Numbered from the stretch's first letter, positions 10,118 through 18,937 are shown. The stretch: DNA of 64,000 nucleotides from Plantibacter flavus (GCF_002024505.1 NZ_CP019402.1:2232001-2296000), one strand, 5' to 3'. Notes: generated by a model from the sequence alone, not told the origin. Numbers and translations are program-made.

Positions 10118-10440
10118 TGGCGACGAAGGTGTGCTCGTTCGACGAGCTCGCCGTCAACCAGGCCAAGCGGGTCGTGGTGGACGGCGTGCCGATCGCCCTC
10201 GTGCGCGACGCGTCGGACGAACTGTTCGCGATCGGCGACGTCTGCACCCACGGCGACATCTCGCTGTCCGAAGGCTTCGTCGAGGACGGCAATCTCGAAT
10301 GCTGGGCACACGGCTCACAGTTCTCGCTCACGACGGGCAAGCCGCTCACCCTTCCGGCCTACGAGCCGGTCCCCGTCTACACCGTCGAGCTCATCGACGG
10401 CGACATCTACATCGACCCGACCGCAACGAAAGAGATCTAG
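10117..10440 (+). CDS. Rieske-type [2Fe-2S] ferredoxin in the SUF operon
   Basis: Small 107-residue Rieske protein. The cluster ligands are visible as C43-x-H45 and C62-x-x-H65 (CTHG and CWAHG). There is no signal peptide or membrane segment, so it is cytoplasmic and resembles ferredoxin components of non-heme oxygenases. No oxygenase gene is nearby; it sits between sufD and sufC, its ATG overlapping the sufD stop by one base. It may donate electrons during cluster assembly or be a client; the role is inferred from position only. Confidence 0.9.
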   Translation: MATKVCSFDELAVNQAKRVVVDGVPIALVRDASDELFAIGDVCTHGDISLSEGFVEDGNLECWAHGSQFSLTTGKPLTLPAYEPVPVYTVELIDGDIYIDPTATKEI

Positions 10441-10444
10441 CACC

Positions 10445-11221
10445 ATGTCAGTCCTCGAAATCCGCGACCTGCACGTCAGCGTCGAAACCGAGCAGGGCAC
10501 CAAGCCGATCCTGCGTGGCGTCGACCTCACCATCCGGAAGGGCGAGACGCACGCGATCATGGGTCCGAACGGTTCGGGCAAGTCCACGCTCGCGTACACG
10601 ATCGCCGGCCACCCGAAGTACACCGTCGACAGCGGATCCATCACGCTGGACGGCGAGGACGTCCTCGCGATGAGCGTCGACGAGCGCGCCCGTGCCGGAC
10701 TCTTCCTCGCGATGCAGTACCCCGTCGAGATCCCCGGAGTCACGGTCACGAACTTCCTCCGCACGGCGAAGACCGCCGTCGACGGCGAGGCGCCCGCGAT
10801 CCGCGGCTGGATCAAGGACGTCCGCGAGTCGATGAAGAACCTGCGCATGGAGCCTGCCTTCGCGGAACGCAACGTCAACGAGGGCTTCTCCGGTGGCGAG
10901 AAGAAGCGTCACGAGATCCTCCAGCTCGAGCTGCTGAAGCCGCAGTTCGCAGTCCTCGACGAGACCGACTCCGGCCTCGACGTCGACGCCCTCAAGATCG
11001 TGTCCGAGGGCGTCAACCGCGCCAAGGAGAACACGGGCCTCGGTGTCCTGCTCATCACGCACTACACGCGCATCCTCCGCTACATCAAGCCGGACTTCGT
11101 GCACGTCTTCGTCGCCGGCAAGATCGCTGAGCAGGGCGGTCCCGAGCTCGCCGACCGCCTCGAGAACGAAGGCTACGACCGTTTCCTCGTGGACGCCGTC
11201 GTCGCCCCGGAAGGTGCCTGA
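10445..11221 (+). CDS. sufC: Fe-S cluster assembly ATPase SufC
   Basis: ABC-type ATPase of 258 residues that drives the SufBD scaffold. Walker A GPNGSGKST is at 40-48, the signature FSGGEKKR at 148-155, and the Walker B region LDETDSGLD follows at 171-179, with the ETDSGLDVDAL sequence typical of SufC. It starts 4 bases after the Rieske gene and belongs to the same operon. Confidence 0.96.
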   Translation: MSVLEIRDLHVSVETEQGTKPILRGVDLTIRKGETHAIMGPNGSGKSTLAYTIAGHPKYTVDSGSITLDGEDVLAMSVDERARAGLFLAMQYPVEIPGVTVTNFLRTAKTAVDGEAPAIRGWIKDVRESMKNLRMEPAFAERNVNEGFSGGEKKRHEILQLELLKPQFAVLDETDSGLDVDALKIVSEGVNRAKENTGLGVLLITHYTRILRYIKPDFVHVFVAGKIAEQGGPELADRLENEGYDRFLVDAVVAPEGA

Positions 11222-11237
11222 AGCCGCGCCAGCGGTC

Positions 11238-11243
11238 TAAGAT
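11238..11243 (+). promoter_or_regulatory. -10-like TAAGAT before sufT, leaderless spacing
   Basis: TAAGAT lies 6 bases before the ATG at 11250, and no ribosome-binding site is visible between them. This would place the transcript start on the start codon and give the sufT-like gene its own promoter inside the operon. Confidence 0.55.
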
Positions 11244-11249
11244 AACGAC

Positions 11250-11579
11250 ATGGTAACAACGCTCAGTCCGCAACGATTCGACGAGGTCGAAGAGGCGCTC
11301 AAGGACGTCATGGACCCCGAGCTCGGGGTGAACGTGGTCGACCTCGGTCTCATCTACGACCTGGGTTGGGATGACGAGAACGACGCGCTCATCATCCACA
11401 TGACCCTGACCTCCGCCGGATGTCCGCTCACGGACGTCCTCGAGGAGCAGACGGGTCAAGCGCTCGACGGCATCGTCGACGCCTTCCGCATCAACTGGGT
11501 GTGGATGCCGCCGTGGGGCCCGGAGCGCATCACGGACGACGGGCGCGACATGATGCGTGCCCTCGGCTTCTCGATCTGA
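11250..11579 (+). CDS. Metal-sulfur cluster assembly factor (SufT/PaaD-like, DUF59/MIP18)
   Basis: 109-residue protein of the DUF59/MIP18 family, a group that helps mature Fe-S proteins. The family motifs MDPELGVNVVDLGLIYDL (21-38) and TLTSAGCPLTD with the conserved cysteine C58 are visible. It is the last gene of the SUF cluster, 28 bases after sufC. The usual actinobacterial neighbours sufS and sufU are not between them. It probably has its own leaderless promoter in addition to readthrough from sufC, and a strong hairpin follows it. Confidence 0.9.
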   Translation: MVTTLSPQRFDEVEEALKDVMDPELGVNVVDLGLIYDLGWDDENDALIIHMTLTSAGCPLTDVLEEQTGQALDGIVDAFRINWVWMPPWGPERITDDGRDMMRALGFSI

Positions 11580-11591
11580 TCGATCCTCCAC

Positions 11592-11626
11592 GACGACGGA
11601 CGGCTGCAATGCAGCCGTCCGTCGTC
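11592..11626 (+). terminator. Hairpin terminator after the suf operon
   Basis: A near-perfect inverted repeat with 17-base arms around a single central base, ending the SUF operon 12 bases after the sufT-like stop. It is followed by CTGTTCCC, with only a weak T run. Confidence 0.75.
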
Positions 11627-11660
11627 CTGTTCCCGGCGGCGTCACCCGGCTGATCCCGGA

Positions 11661-11666
11661 TAGGGT
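11661..11666 (+). promoter_or_regulatory. -10-like TAGGGT before the MalY-type gene, leaderless spacing
   Basis: TAGGGT ends 6 bases before the ATG at 11673, with no ribosome-binding site between, matching the spacing seen at ten other genes in the window. Confidence 0.5.
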
Positions 11667-11672
11667 CGACGC

Positions 11673-12839
11673 ATGACCGAGATCGTGTCCGCCGACCCCC
11701 TCGACGTCCTGCGCAGCCGGACGAGCGAGAAGTGGTCCGAGTACCCCGACGACGTCCTGCCCATGTTCGTGGCCGAGATGGACGTCCCGCTGTCACCCGT
11801 GGTCCGCGAGGTCCTACACGCGGCCATCGACCGCGGCGACGCCGGGTACGTCGCGAGCCGCACACGGCTCCCACAGACGTTCGCCGACTTCGCAGCGCGA
11901 CGCTGGGGTTGGGATGTGGATCCCGGCTCCGTGTTCACCACCGCCGACGTCAGCATGGGCATCGTCGAGATCCTGCGTCGCGTCATCTCACCCGGCGAGG
12001 GCGTGGTGATCACCTCGCCGGTCTACCCGCCGTTCTTCGACCTCGTCACCGAGGCCGGGGGAGTCGTGGTGGACGTCCCCTTGCTCGGGTCCAGCCGCGC
12101 CGACGATCCCGCCGGAGACTGGCGGCTCGACCTGGACGGTGTCGAAGCCGCGTTCCGCGACGGAGCGAAGGCCTTCCTCCTCTGCAACCCGCACAACCCG
12201 ATCGGTCGGCCGCACACGGTCGACGAACTCCGCTCGGTCGCAGCACTGGCAGCGCGCTACGGGGTCACGGTCGTGAGTGATGAGATCCACGCTCCGCTCA
12301 CCCAACCGGGCGAGCGGTTCGTCCCCTACCTCAGCGTGTCCGACGAGGCCGCCGAACACGGGTACGCCGTCCTGTCGGCGAGCAAGGCCTGGAACCTCGC
12401 CGGCCTGAAGTGCGCGGTGATGGTCACCGCCGCACCCGGACCGCGGAGCGTGGTCGCGGGGATGCCGGTCGAGGTGTTCTGGCGGACGGGCCAGTTCGGA
12501 GTGCTGGCTTCGGTCGCCGCCTTCGAGTCGGGAGAGCCCTGGTTGGACGGGCTCCTCTCGTTGATCGACGGCAACCGGCGGCTGCTCGGTGAGCTGCTGG
12601 GTGCCGAGCTGCCCGAGGTCGGCTACCGACCGCCTGCCGCCGGGTACCTCGCCTGGCTGGACTGCACCGGGCTCGGTTGGACGGAGCCCCCGGCGCGGCG
12701 CATCCTGCGCGAGGCGCGCGTGGCCCTGCAGGAGGGAGCCCCGTTCGGGCCCGGAGGCGTCGGCCACGCACGGCTCAACCTGGCCTGCTCGCCCGAGCTC
12801 CTCACCGAGGCGGTCGGACGGATCTCCACCCTGCGTTGA
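11673..12839 (+). CDS. PLP-dependent aminotransferase / C-S lyase, MalY-PatB type
   Basis: 388-residue fold-type I pyridoxal-phosphate enzyme of the MalY/PatB group, whose members act as cystathionine beta-lyases (cystathionine to homocysteine) or cysteine-S-conjugate lyases. Group motifs visible: MFVAEMDVPLSP near the N terminus, NPHNPIGRP (172-180), SDEIHAPL with D203, and SASKAWNLAG with the cofactor lysine K238. It stands alone between the suf terminator and an ABC-F gene, so its substrate cannot be told from context. Confidence 0.88.
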   Translation: MTEIVSADPLDVLRSRTSEKWSEYPDDVLPMFVAEMDVPLSPVVREVLHAAIDRGDAGYVASRTRLPQTFADFAARRWGWDVDPGSVFTTADVSMGIVEILRRVISPGEGVVITSPVYPPFFDLVTEAGGVVVDVPLLGSSRADDPAGDWRLDLDGVEAAFRDGAKAFLLCNPHNPIGRPHTVDELRSVAALAARYGVTVVSDEIHAPLTQPGERFVPYLSVSDEAAEHGYAVLSASKAWNLAGLKCAVMVTAAPGPRSVVAGMPVEVFWRTGQFGVLASVAAFESGEPWLDGLLSLIDGNRRLLGELLGAELPEVGYRPPAAGYLAWLDCTGLGWTEPPARRILREARVALQEGAPFGPGGVGHARLNLACSPELLTEAVGRISTLR

Positions 12840-12904
12840 CGGACGTCCGGCCGCGCCGGGACCCTGCCGGAACGGCCGCGGTGCTGAGCATCGGATTCAC
12901 GATT

Positions 12905-12910
12905 TATACT
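12905..12910 (+). promoter_or_regulatory. Candidate -10 (TATACT) for the ABC-F gene
   Basis: TATACT lies 54 bases before the ABC-F start. The intervening leader carries a small inverted repeat GCGTT/AACGC (12933-12947). The -35 region is not convincing. Confidence 0.4.
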
Positions 12911-12964
12911 GGGAGGCTGACCCCCACCCTCCGCGTTGTCGAAACGCACCCGAAGAAATGGACT

Positions 12965-14569
12965 ATGCCTGTGCTGAGTGTGCACGACCTCGAGATCCGC
13001 GTGGGGGCACGCGTGCTCATGGAGCACGTGAACTTCCGCGTGTCCGCCGGCGACAAGATCGGCCTCGTCGGCCGTAACGGTGCCGGGAAGACGACCCTGA
13101 CCAAGACGCTGGCGGGGGAGACCCTCCCGACGAACGGCAAGATCGATCGCGGTGGCGAGATCGGGTACCTGCCGCAGGACCCACGCTCCGGCAACCCGGA
13201 GGACCTCGCCCGCACCCGCATCCTCGATGCGCGTGGTCTCGGCCAGCTCGCTCTCGGCATGCACGAGTCGAGCATGGCCATGGCGAGCGACGACCCGAAG
13301 GTGGCGGAAGCCGCCATGAAGAAGTACGGCAACCTCACCGACCGGTTCAACGCGCTCGGCGGGTACGCCGCAGAGGCCGAGGCGGCCTCGATCGCGTCGA
13401 ACCTGAACCTGCCCGATCGCATCCTCGATCAGCAGCTGAAGACGCTGTCGGGCGGACAGCGCCGCCGCATCGAACTCGCGCGCATCCTCTTCTCCGACGC
13501 CGAGACGCTCATCCTCGACGAGCCGACCAACCACCTCGACGCCGACTCCGTCGTCTGGCTGCGTGAGTTCCTCAAGCAGTACAAGGGCGGGTTCATCGTG
13601 ATCTCGCACGACATCGAGCTCGTCGGCGAGACCGTCAACCGGGTCTTCTACCTCGATGCGAACCGCACCGTCATCGACATCTACAACATGAACTGGAAGA
13701 ACTACCAGCGTCAGCGCGAGGCCGACGAGGAGCGCCGGAAGAAGGAGCGCACCAACGTCGAGAAGAAGGCGACCGCGCTCCAGCTCCAGGCGGCCAAGTT
13801 CGGTGCGAAGGCCAGCAAGGCTGCTGCGGCCCACCAGATGGTGGCTCGCGCTGAACGGATGCTCTCCGGGCTCGAGGAGGTCCGCGCGCAAGACCGCGTG
13901 GCCAAGCTGCGGTTCCCGACCCCGGCGCCCTGTGGCCGGACGCCGCTCATGGCGAGCAACCTGTCGAAGAGCTACGGCTCGCTCGAGATCTTCACGGCCG
14001 TCGACCTCGCGATCGACCGTGGCTCGAAGGTCGTCATCCTCGGATTCAACGGTGCGGGCAAGACGACCCTGCTGCGGATCCTCGCCGGAGTGGACCAGCC
14101 CGACACCGGGCAGCTCGAGCCCGGGCACGGCCTGCGGATCGGCTACTACGCGCAGGAGCACGAGACGATCGACGTGAAGCGCAGCGTGCTCGAGAACATG
14201 GTCTCCTCGTCGCCGAACATCACCGAGATGGAAGCGCGCAAGGTCCTCGGCTCGTTCCTGTTCACCGGCGACGACTCCAACAAGCTCGCGGGCGTGCTGT
14301 CCGGCGGCGAGAAGACGAGACTCGCTCTCGCGATGATCGTCGTCTCGGGCGCGAACATGCTCCTCCTGGACGAACCGACCAACAACCTCGACCCGGCCAG
14401 CCGTCTGGAGATCCTCGACGCGCTCGCCCACTACGAGGGTGCCGTCGTGCTCGTGAGTCACGATGAGGGCGCCGTCGAGGCGCTCAACCCCGAGCGGGTG
14501 CTCATCCTGCCCGACGGCGTCGAGGACCACTGGAACAAGGACTACCAGGACCTCGTCAGCCTGGCCTAG
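12965..14569 (+). CDS. ABC-F family ATPase (ribosome-associated)
   Basis: 534-residue cytoplasmic ABC-F protein with two ATPase domains and no membrane segments. Walker A motifs are GRNGAGKTT (36-44) and GFNGAGKTT (360-368); signatures are LSGGQRRR and LSGGEKTR; Walker B ends in LDEPTNHLD and LDEPTNNLD. The linker (about 240-300) is rich in charged residues (RQREADEERRKKERTNVEKK), as in ABC-F proteins that act in the ribosomal E site. Some ABC-F proteins protect from antibiotics and others regulate translation; this one has no resistance neighbours, so a housekeeping role is more likely. The ATG at 12965 follows GAAGAA. Confidence 0.9.
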   Translation: MPVLSVHDLEIRVGARVLMEHVNFRVSAGDKIGLVGRNGAGKTTLTKTLAGETLPTNGKIDRGGEIGYLPQDPRSGNPEDLARTRILDARGLGQLALGMHESSMAMASDDPKVAEAAMKKYGNLTDRFNALGGYAAEAEAASIASNLNLPDRILDQQLKTLSGGQRRRIELARILFSDAETLILDEPTNHLDADSVVWLREFLKQYKGGFIVISHDIELVGETVNRVFYLDANRTVIDIYNMNWKNYQRQREADEERRKKERTNVEKKATALQLQAAKFGAKASKAAAAHQMVARAERMLSGLEEVRAQDRVAKLRFPTPAPCGRTPLMASNLSKSYGSLEIFTAVDLAIDRGSKVVILGFNGAGKTTLLRILAGVDQPDTGQLEPGHGLRIGYYAQEHETIDVKRSVLENMVSSSPNITEMEARKVLGSFLFTGDDSNKLAGVLSGGEKTRLALAMIVVSGANMLLLDEPTNNLDPASRLEILDALAHYEGAVVLVSHDEGAVEALNPERVLILPDGVEDHWNKDYQDLVSLA

Positions 14570-14649
14570 CGCCAGCGGGCCAGCGCGCTCGGTCCGTGAG
14601 CATCACCGGCCGGGTACGCCCCGTCCGTCGACGGCTCGTCGCACTCGCG

Positions 14650-15498
14650 TCAGCGACTCGCTTCGAGGATCTCATCCTCGATGTCGGCGTCGGACCGTGC
14701 CTTCGCGGCGAGCCGTTCGGCGCGTGCAGCCGCACGCCGCTGCTCCTTCGGGTCGTCGGAATTCAGGATGCGGTACTCCTGACGGATGGCATAGGCGAGG
14801 AAGATGAAGCCCATCAGCGCGAAGACCACCCATTGCAGCGCGTACGAGAGGTGCATCCCCTCGTTCGGCTCGGGCTTGATCGGACCGAGCGGCGCCGCTT
14901 CGGCCGGCGCCGGGCTCTCCGAGAGGAGCATGCCGTACGCACCGGAGTAGAGCGTCTCGCCGCGGAGTTCGGCGATCTGCGGGAGGTTGATCGTGGCCAC
15001 CTGCCCGTCGGCGGCCCCGCGGCCCGGGAGCGTCGGTTCGCCGGGTCGGATGCGGACGACGACCGAGACCTCTCCGCTCGGAGGCGCCGGGACCGACTCG
15101 GGTGCTTCGAGTGAATCGTTCGCGGCGACCCAGCCACGGTCGACGATGAACACGTCTCCGTCGGCGAGTCGGAGCGGCGTGAGGACGTTGAAGCCGGCCT
15201 GGTTGTTCCTGGGACGGTTCCGCACCAGCAGCTGCTCGTCAGGCAGGTAGGTGCCACTCATCGACACCGGGTGCCATTCGTCGGCCACGCTGAACGAGTC
15301 GAGCGACGGCAGCGCTTCGTCGAGCGGGATCGGGGTCGCGTCCCAGTTGGTCTCGATGCGCTGGACCTCCTCCTCCTTCTCGCTCGCCCGAGCGAGCTGC
15401 CAGTTGGAGAGCAGGACGCACACGATCGCGAACACGATCGCGACGCCGAGGTAGCCGAGCCAACGGCGGCTGAAGGCGAACCGCCAACCCGCGCTCAT
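14650..15498 (-). CDS. SURF1-family cytochrome oxidase assembly protein
   Basis: 282-residue membrane protein of the SURF1 family, which helps insert heme A into cytochrome aa3 oxidase. Two transmembrane segments lie at about 13-32 and 217-238, enclosing an extracytoplasmic domain with the family motif RNRPRNNQAGFNVLTPL and DRGWVAAND. The C-terminal tail (about 240-282) is charged and cytoplasmic. Its ATG at 15498 overlaps the stop of the upstream small gene by 4 bases. It converges with the ABC-F gene. It fits the oxidase genes at 56.7-64 kb and ctaA/ctaB at 2.7-7.2 kb. Confidence 0.9.
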   Translation of the reverse strand: MSAGWRFAFSRRWLGYLGVAIVFAIVCVLLSNWQLARASEKEEEVQRIETNWDATPIPLDEALPSLDSFSVADEWHPVSMSGTYLPDEQLLVRNRPRNNQAGFNVLTPLRLADGDVFIVDRGWVAANDSLEAPESVPAPPSGEVSVVVRIRPGEPTLPGRGAADGQVATINLPQIAELRGETLYSGAYGMLLSESPAPAEAAPLGPIKPEPNEGMHLSYALQWVVFALMGFIFLAYAIRQEYRILNSDDPKEQRRAAARAERLAAKARSDADIEDEILEASR

Positions 15499-15719
15499 GA
15501 GCCGACCACCGATGTCAACGGACGCCGCTCGAGGGGGAAGGAGCGGGCTTCGAGGAAGGCCTCCAGGAAGTCGACGTGTTCGTCGCAGGCGGTCCAGACC
15601 TTCACGCGGTCCTCCGCGTGGATCTTCGGATTGCGCCACTCGATCCGACAGCTCGCCGCCGCGCGGCAGCCGGCCCGGGAGCAGATCACGCCGTCGGGCT
15701 CGGCACCGAACCCGATCAT
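15495..15719 (-). CDS. Small cysteine-containing protein between SURF1 and DUF3099 genes
   Basis: 74 residues, no family that I can name with certainty. Four cysteines (C13, C18, C24, C45) and H35, H48 could bind a metal; the layout is ICSRAGCRAAASC followed by TACDEHVDFLEAF. There is no signal or membrane segment. Both ends overlap neighbours by 4 bases (ATGA), so it is translated with a DUF3099 protein upstream and SURF1 downstream; a role around oxidase assembly is an inference. I chose the ATG at 15719 because the longer frame to 16244 runs antisense through the DUF3099 gene. Confidence 0.75.
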   Translation of the reverse strand: MIGFGAEPDGVICSRAGCRAAASCRIEWRNPKIHAEDRVKVWTACDEHVDFLEAFLEARSFPLERRPLTSVVGS

Positions 15720-16024
15720 GCCTGGTCGGTGGGACGAGGCGGAACCGAGTCGTCGACGATGATCGGCCGCTGGGACACGACGACACCGGTGGGGCGCTCG
15801 ATGGCCCCCTGCGACGGCAGCGATCCGGCGTTCGCGATGATGACGGCGACGTACGGCAGGAAGATGGCACCGGCCGCGACCGCGAACATCCAACCGCCCT
15901 GGACGAACGGGAGCGCAGCGAGGCAAAGCAACCGGACACCCATGGTGATCGAGTACTTGATGAACCGCTGCCGGCGCTCCTGTTCGGGAGCCGGTGGGAG
16001 GGAGGTGATGCTCTGCTGCTTCAT
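15716..16024 (-). CDS. DUF3099-like membrane protein
   Basis: 102 residues with two hydrophobic segments, about 23-44 (KYSITMGVRLLCLAALPFV) and 45-66 (GWMFAVAAGAIFLPYVAVI), and a proline-rich polar tail. Length and two-segment layout match DUF3099 proteins common in actinomycetes, whose function is not known. It is the first gene of a three-gene unit with the cysteine-containing protein and SURF1. A TAGGCT hexamer lies 9 bases before the ATG on the minus strand. Confidence 0.7.
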   Translation of the reverse strand: MKQQSITSLPPAPEQERRQRFIKYSITMGVRLLCLAALPFVQGGWMFAVAAGAIFLPYVAVIIANAGSLPSQGAIERPTGVVVSQRPIIVDDSVPPRPTDQA

Positions 16025-16185
16025 GCCACGACCAGCCTACGCGCTCGGCGGGTGGGCGAAGCCCCCAAATCACCGGGAGAACCGGAGGACCCCCATATGC
16101 TGGTACGGGTCCGCGGCCGGAACGCCGTGCGCCCCGACGGCCGCCGCACGAGTCGGCCGGTATCGCCGCAGGAGAGGAATCGACC

Positions 16186-16896
16186 ATGACCGCACCACGC
16201 ACCGTACTCGTCACCGGAGGCAACCGGGGGATCGGCTTCGCCATCGCCGAGGAGTTCGTCGCGCAGGGTCACCGCGTCGCCGTCACCGCTCGATCCGGCG
16301 AGGGCCCAGCGGGCACGTTGACGGTCCGCGCGGACGTCACCGATGCAGCCTCCGTCGACGCGGCGTTCAGCGAGATCGAGTCGGAGCTCGGGCCGGTCGA
16401 GGTGCTCGTCGCGAATGCGGGCATCACGAAGGACACCCTGCTCATGCGGATGAGCGAGGACGACTTCGACCAGGTGGTCGACACGAACCTCGGCGGCTCC
16501 TTCCGCGTCGTCAAGCGCGCGTCCAAGGGCATGCTCAAGGCACGCTTCGGACGCATCGTGCTCATCTCCAGCGTCGTGGGCCTCTACGGGTCGGCCGGTC
16601 AGGTCAACTACGCGGCCTCGAAGAGCGGCCTCATCGGCATGGCGCGGTCCATCACCCGCGAGCTCGGTGCACGTGGGATCACGGCGAACGTGATCGCCCC
16701 GGGGTTCATCGAGACCGACATGACCGCCGAACTGCCCGCCGAGACCCAGGCCGAGTACAAGAAGAGCATCCCGGCAGCGCGTTTCGCGAGTGCGAACGAG
16801 GTCGCGAAGGTCGTCACGTGGATCGCCGGTGACGACGCGGGGTACATCTCCGGCGCCGTGATCCCGGTCGACGGCGGCCTCGGCATGGGTCACTGA
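16186..16896 (+). CDS. fabG: 3-oxoacyl-ACP reductase-like short-chain dehydrogenase
   Basis: 236-residue short-chain dehydrogenase/reductase. The nucleotide motif TGGNRGIG is at 10-17, NAGI at 77-80, and the catalytic set N101, S129, Y142, K146 is complete (YAASK). ARGITANVIAPGFIETDMT is typical of FabG, which reduces 3-oxoacyl-ACP with NADPH in fatty acid synthesis. It is not in a fab cluster: neighbours are a DUF3099 gene (divergent) and serB (convergent), so it may be a paralogue with another substrate. A GGAGAGG ribosome-binding site precedes the ATG. Confidence 0.88.
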   Translation: MTAPRTVLVTGGNRGIGFAIAEEFVAQGHRVAVTARSGEGPAGTLTVRADVTDAASVDAAFSEIESELGPVEVLVANAGITKDTLLMRMSEDDFDQVVDTNLGGSFRVVKRASKGMLKARFGRIVLISSVVGLYGSAGQVNYAASKSGLIGMARSITRELGARGITANVIAPGFIETDMTAELPAETQAEYKKSIPAARFASANEVAKVVTWIAGDDAGYISGAVIPVDGGLGMGH

Positions 16897-16955
16897 CCCG
16901 GGCAGCACCGCACCGAGCAGAACCCGACCTCGGGCGCTGACCCCCGACGCGCGGA

Positions 16956-17651
16956 TCAGAGCCCGAGGAGCGGGAGGACGCCGGCGAGGTCGACCCGCCC
17001 GGCGACGACGTCGGCATGGCGGCGGACGATCGGCTTCGCGTTGAACGCGACCGAGAGCCCGGCGACGGCCATCATCTCGAGGTCGTTGGCTCCGTCGCCG
17101 ATCGCGATCGTCCGTGCCAACGGCACGCCGTCCGCGTCGGCCCACTCCTGCAGTGCGGCCGCCTTCGCCGCCGCGTCGATGATGGGACCGCTGAGGCCTC
17201 CCGTCAACCGACCGTCGGCCGTCTCGAGGCGGTTCGCCCGCACATGGTCGAGGCCGAGTGCCTCGGCGAGCGGGTCGAGCAGTTCATGGAACCCGCCGGA
17301 CACGACACCGATCCGTGACCCGTGCGCATGCAGCCGGCCGATCAGCGTCTCCAGGCCGGTCGTCGTCCGGATCCGTTCGGCGATCACCGGGATCCGGTCG
17401 ACGGGCAGGCCCGCGAGCGTCGCGACCCGGGCCCGGAGGCTGTCGGCGAAGTCGAGGTCACCGCGCATGGCACGCTCGGTGATGGCGGCGACCTCGGGGA
17501 GGCTGCCGACCTCCTCGGCGAGGAGCTCGATCACCTCGTTCTCGATGAGCGTCGAGTCGGCGTCGAGGACCGCGAGGAACCGGACGCCTCGTCCGGCCTG
17601 TGGGGGGAGTGCTGCTTCTGGATCCGCCACTGCCGAACGCTCGGTACTCAT
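16956..17651 (-). CDS. serB: Phosphoserine phosphatase
   Basis: 231-residue HAD-family phosphatase that makes L-serine from O-phosphoserine, the last step of serine synthesis. The nucleophile motif DADST has D30 and D32; the second motif VVSGGF is at 117-121 and the metal motif GDGANDLEM at 185-193. It lacks the N-terminal ACT domain found in some SerB proteins; the first 22 residues are poorly conserved. Its ATG overlaps the glgC stop by 4 bases, so serine synthesis is translationally tied to glycogen precursor synthesis. Confidence 0.92.
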   Translation of the reverse strand: MSTERSAVADPEAALPPQAGRGVRFLAVLDADSTLIENEVIELLAEEVGSLPEVAAITERAMRGDLDFADSLRARVATLAGLPVDRIPVIAERIRTTTGLETLIGRLHAHGSRIGVVSGGFHELLDPLAEALGLDHVRANRLETADGRLTGGLSGPIIDAAAKAAALQEWADADGVPLARTIAIGDGANDLEMMAVAGLSVAFNAKPIVRRHADVVAGRVDLAGVLPLLGL

Positions 17652-18892
17652 GGAACGACGCGTACTCCCTTGCCAACCACGGTGAGACCGGATTCGGTGA
17701 CGGTGAAGCCGCGAGCGCGGTCACGGTCGTGGTCGACACCGACGCTCGCGCCGGAGGTGACCACCACATCCTTGTCCAGGATAGCCCGCTTGACGACGGC
17801 GTCCGGTTCGATGTGGACCTTGTCGAACACGACCGAGTCGGAGACGTGGGCGCCGGATTCCACGAGCGCCCATGGCCCGAGGACACTGCGCTCGATGTGG
17901 GCACCGGACAGCAGCGAACCGAGGGAGACGATCGAGTCGATGGTCTGGCCGAGGTTGCCCTTCGCGTCCCGCACGAACTTCGCCGGCGGCGAGTTCAGCT
18001 GAGAACTGAAGATCGGCCAGTCCCGGTTGTACAGGTTGAAGATCGGGAGGGTCGAGATGAGGTCCTGGTGGGCTTCGTAGAACGACTCGATCGTCCCCAC
18101 GTCGCGCCAGTAGTAGCGATCGCGATCCGTCGATCCGGGTACATCGTTCCGCTGGAGGTCGTAGACGCCCGCCTCGCCGCGATCGACGAAGTACGGGACG
18201 ATGTCGCCACCCATGTCGTGGTTCGAGCTCGTCACCTCGCCGTCGTCGATGACCGCCTGCATGAGGGCGTCGGCGTCGAAGACGTAGTTGCCCATCGAGG
18301 CGAGCACTTCACCGGGGGAGTCGGGCAGGCCCGGCGCGTCGAGCGGCTTCTCGAGGAAGCGGGCGATGGTCGTCGGGTCGTCCGCGTCGACGTCGATGAC
18401 GCCGAACTGGTCGGCGAGGGAGATGGGCTGACGGATCGCGGCGACCGTCGCCTTCTTGCCCGAGGCGATGTGCGCCTCGATCATCTGCGCGAAGTCCATG
18501 CGGTAGACGTGGTCGGCGCCGACGACCACGACGATGTCGGGCTTCTCGTCGCGGATCAGGTTGAGGCTCTGCAGGATCGCGTCGGCGGATCCGCTGAACC
18601 AGCGCTTCCCGAGACGCTGCTGCGCCGGCACGGACGCGACATAGGAGTCGAGCAGGCCGGACAACCGCCAGGTCTGCGAGACGTGGCGGTCGAGGCTGTG
18701 GGACTTGTACTGGGTGAGGACGACGATCTGGGTGAGTCCGGAGTTGATGAGGTTCGACAGCGCGAAATCGATCAGACGGTACTGCCCGCCGAACGGTACG
18801 GCCGGTTTCGCGCGGTCTGCGGTCAGCGGCATCAACCGCTTCCCTTCCCCACCAGCGAGGACGATTCCGAAGATCTTCTTTGAGGCGGCCAT
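17648..18892 (-). CDS. glgC: Glucose-1-phosphate adenylyltransferase
   Basis: 414-residue ADP-glucose pyrophosphorylase; makes ADP-glucose from ATP and glucose 1-phosphate, the committed step to glycogen or maltose 1-phosphate. Motifs: [13 protein letters not shown] (12-24), [19 protein letters not shown] (29-47), GADHVYRMD, and [19 protein letters not shown] in the C-terminal part, with a left-handed beta-helix tail. It faces away from the glycosyltransferase gene across only 45 bases. A TATTGT 6 bases before the ATG indicates a leaderless start. Confidence 0.95.
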   Translation of the reverse strand: MAASKKIFGIVLAGGEGKRLMPLTADRAKPAVPFGGQYRLIDFALSNLINSGLTQIVVLTQYKSHSLDRHVSQTWRLSGLLDSYVASVPAQQRLGKRWFSGSADAILQSLNLIRDEKPDIVVVVGADHVYRMDFAQMIEAHIASGKKATVAAIRQPISLADQFGVIDVDADDPTTIARFLEKPLDAPGLPDSPGEVLASMGNYVFDADALMQAVIDDGEVTSSNHDMGGDIVPYFVDRGEAGVYDLQRNDVPGSTDRDRYYWRDVGTIESFYEAHQDLISTLPIFNLYNRDWPIFSSQLNSPPAKFVRDAKGNLGQTIDSIVSLGSLLSGAHIERSVLGPWALVESGAHVSDSVVFDKVHIEPDAVVKRAILDKDVVVTSGASVGVDHDRDRARGFTVTESGLTVVGKGVRVVP

Positions 18893-18937
18893 GGCTTCAC
18901 AATAGATGCCGGACGAGACCTGTACTAGCGTCTAGAC
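18893..18937. promoter_or_regulatory. Overlapping divergent leaderless promoters, glgC / glgA-type gene
   Basis: This 45-base gap holds a minus-strand -10-like TATTGT (18899-18904) 6 bases from the glgC ATG and a plus-strand TAGCGT (18926-18931) 6 bases from the glgA-type ATG. Each promoter's -35 position falls on or next to the other's -10, so polymerase binding to the two should be mutually exclusive. Confidence 0.6.

Noticed and set aside
12677..12964. Upstream extension of the ABC-F frame by 96 codons
   Set aside because: It overlaps the end of the MalY-type gene in another frame and is Arg/Pro-rich; the family N terminus begins at the ATG at 12965.
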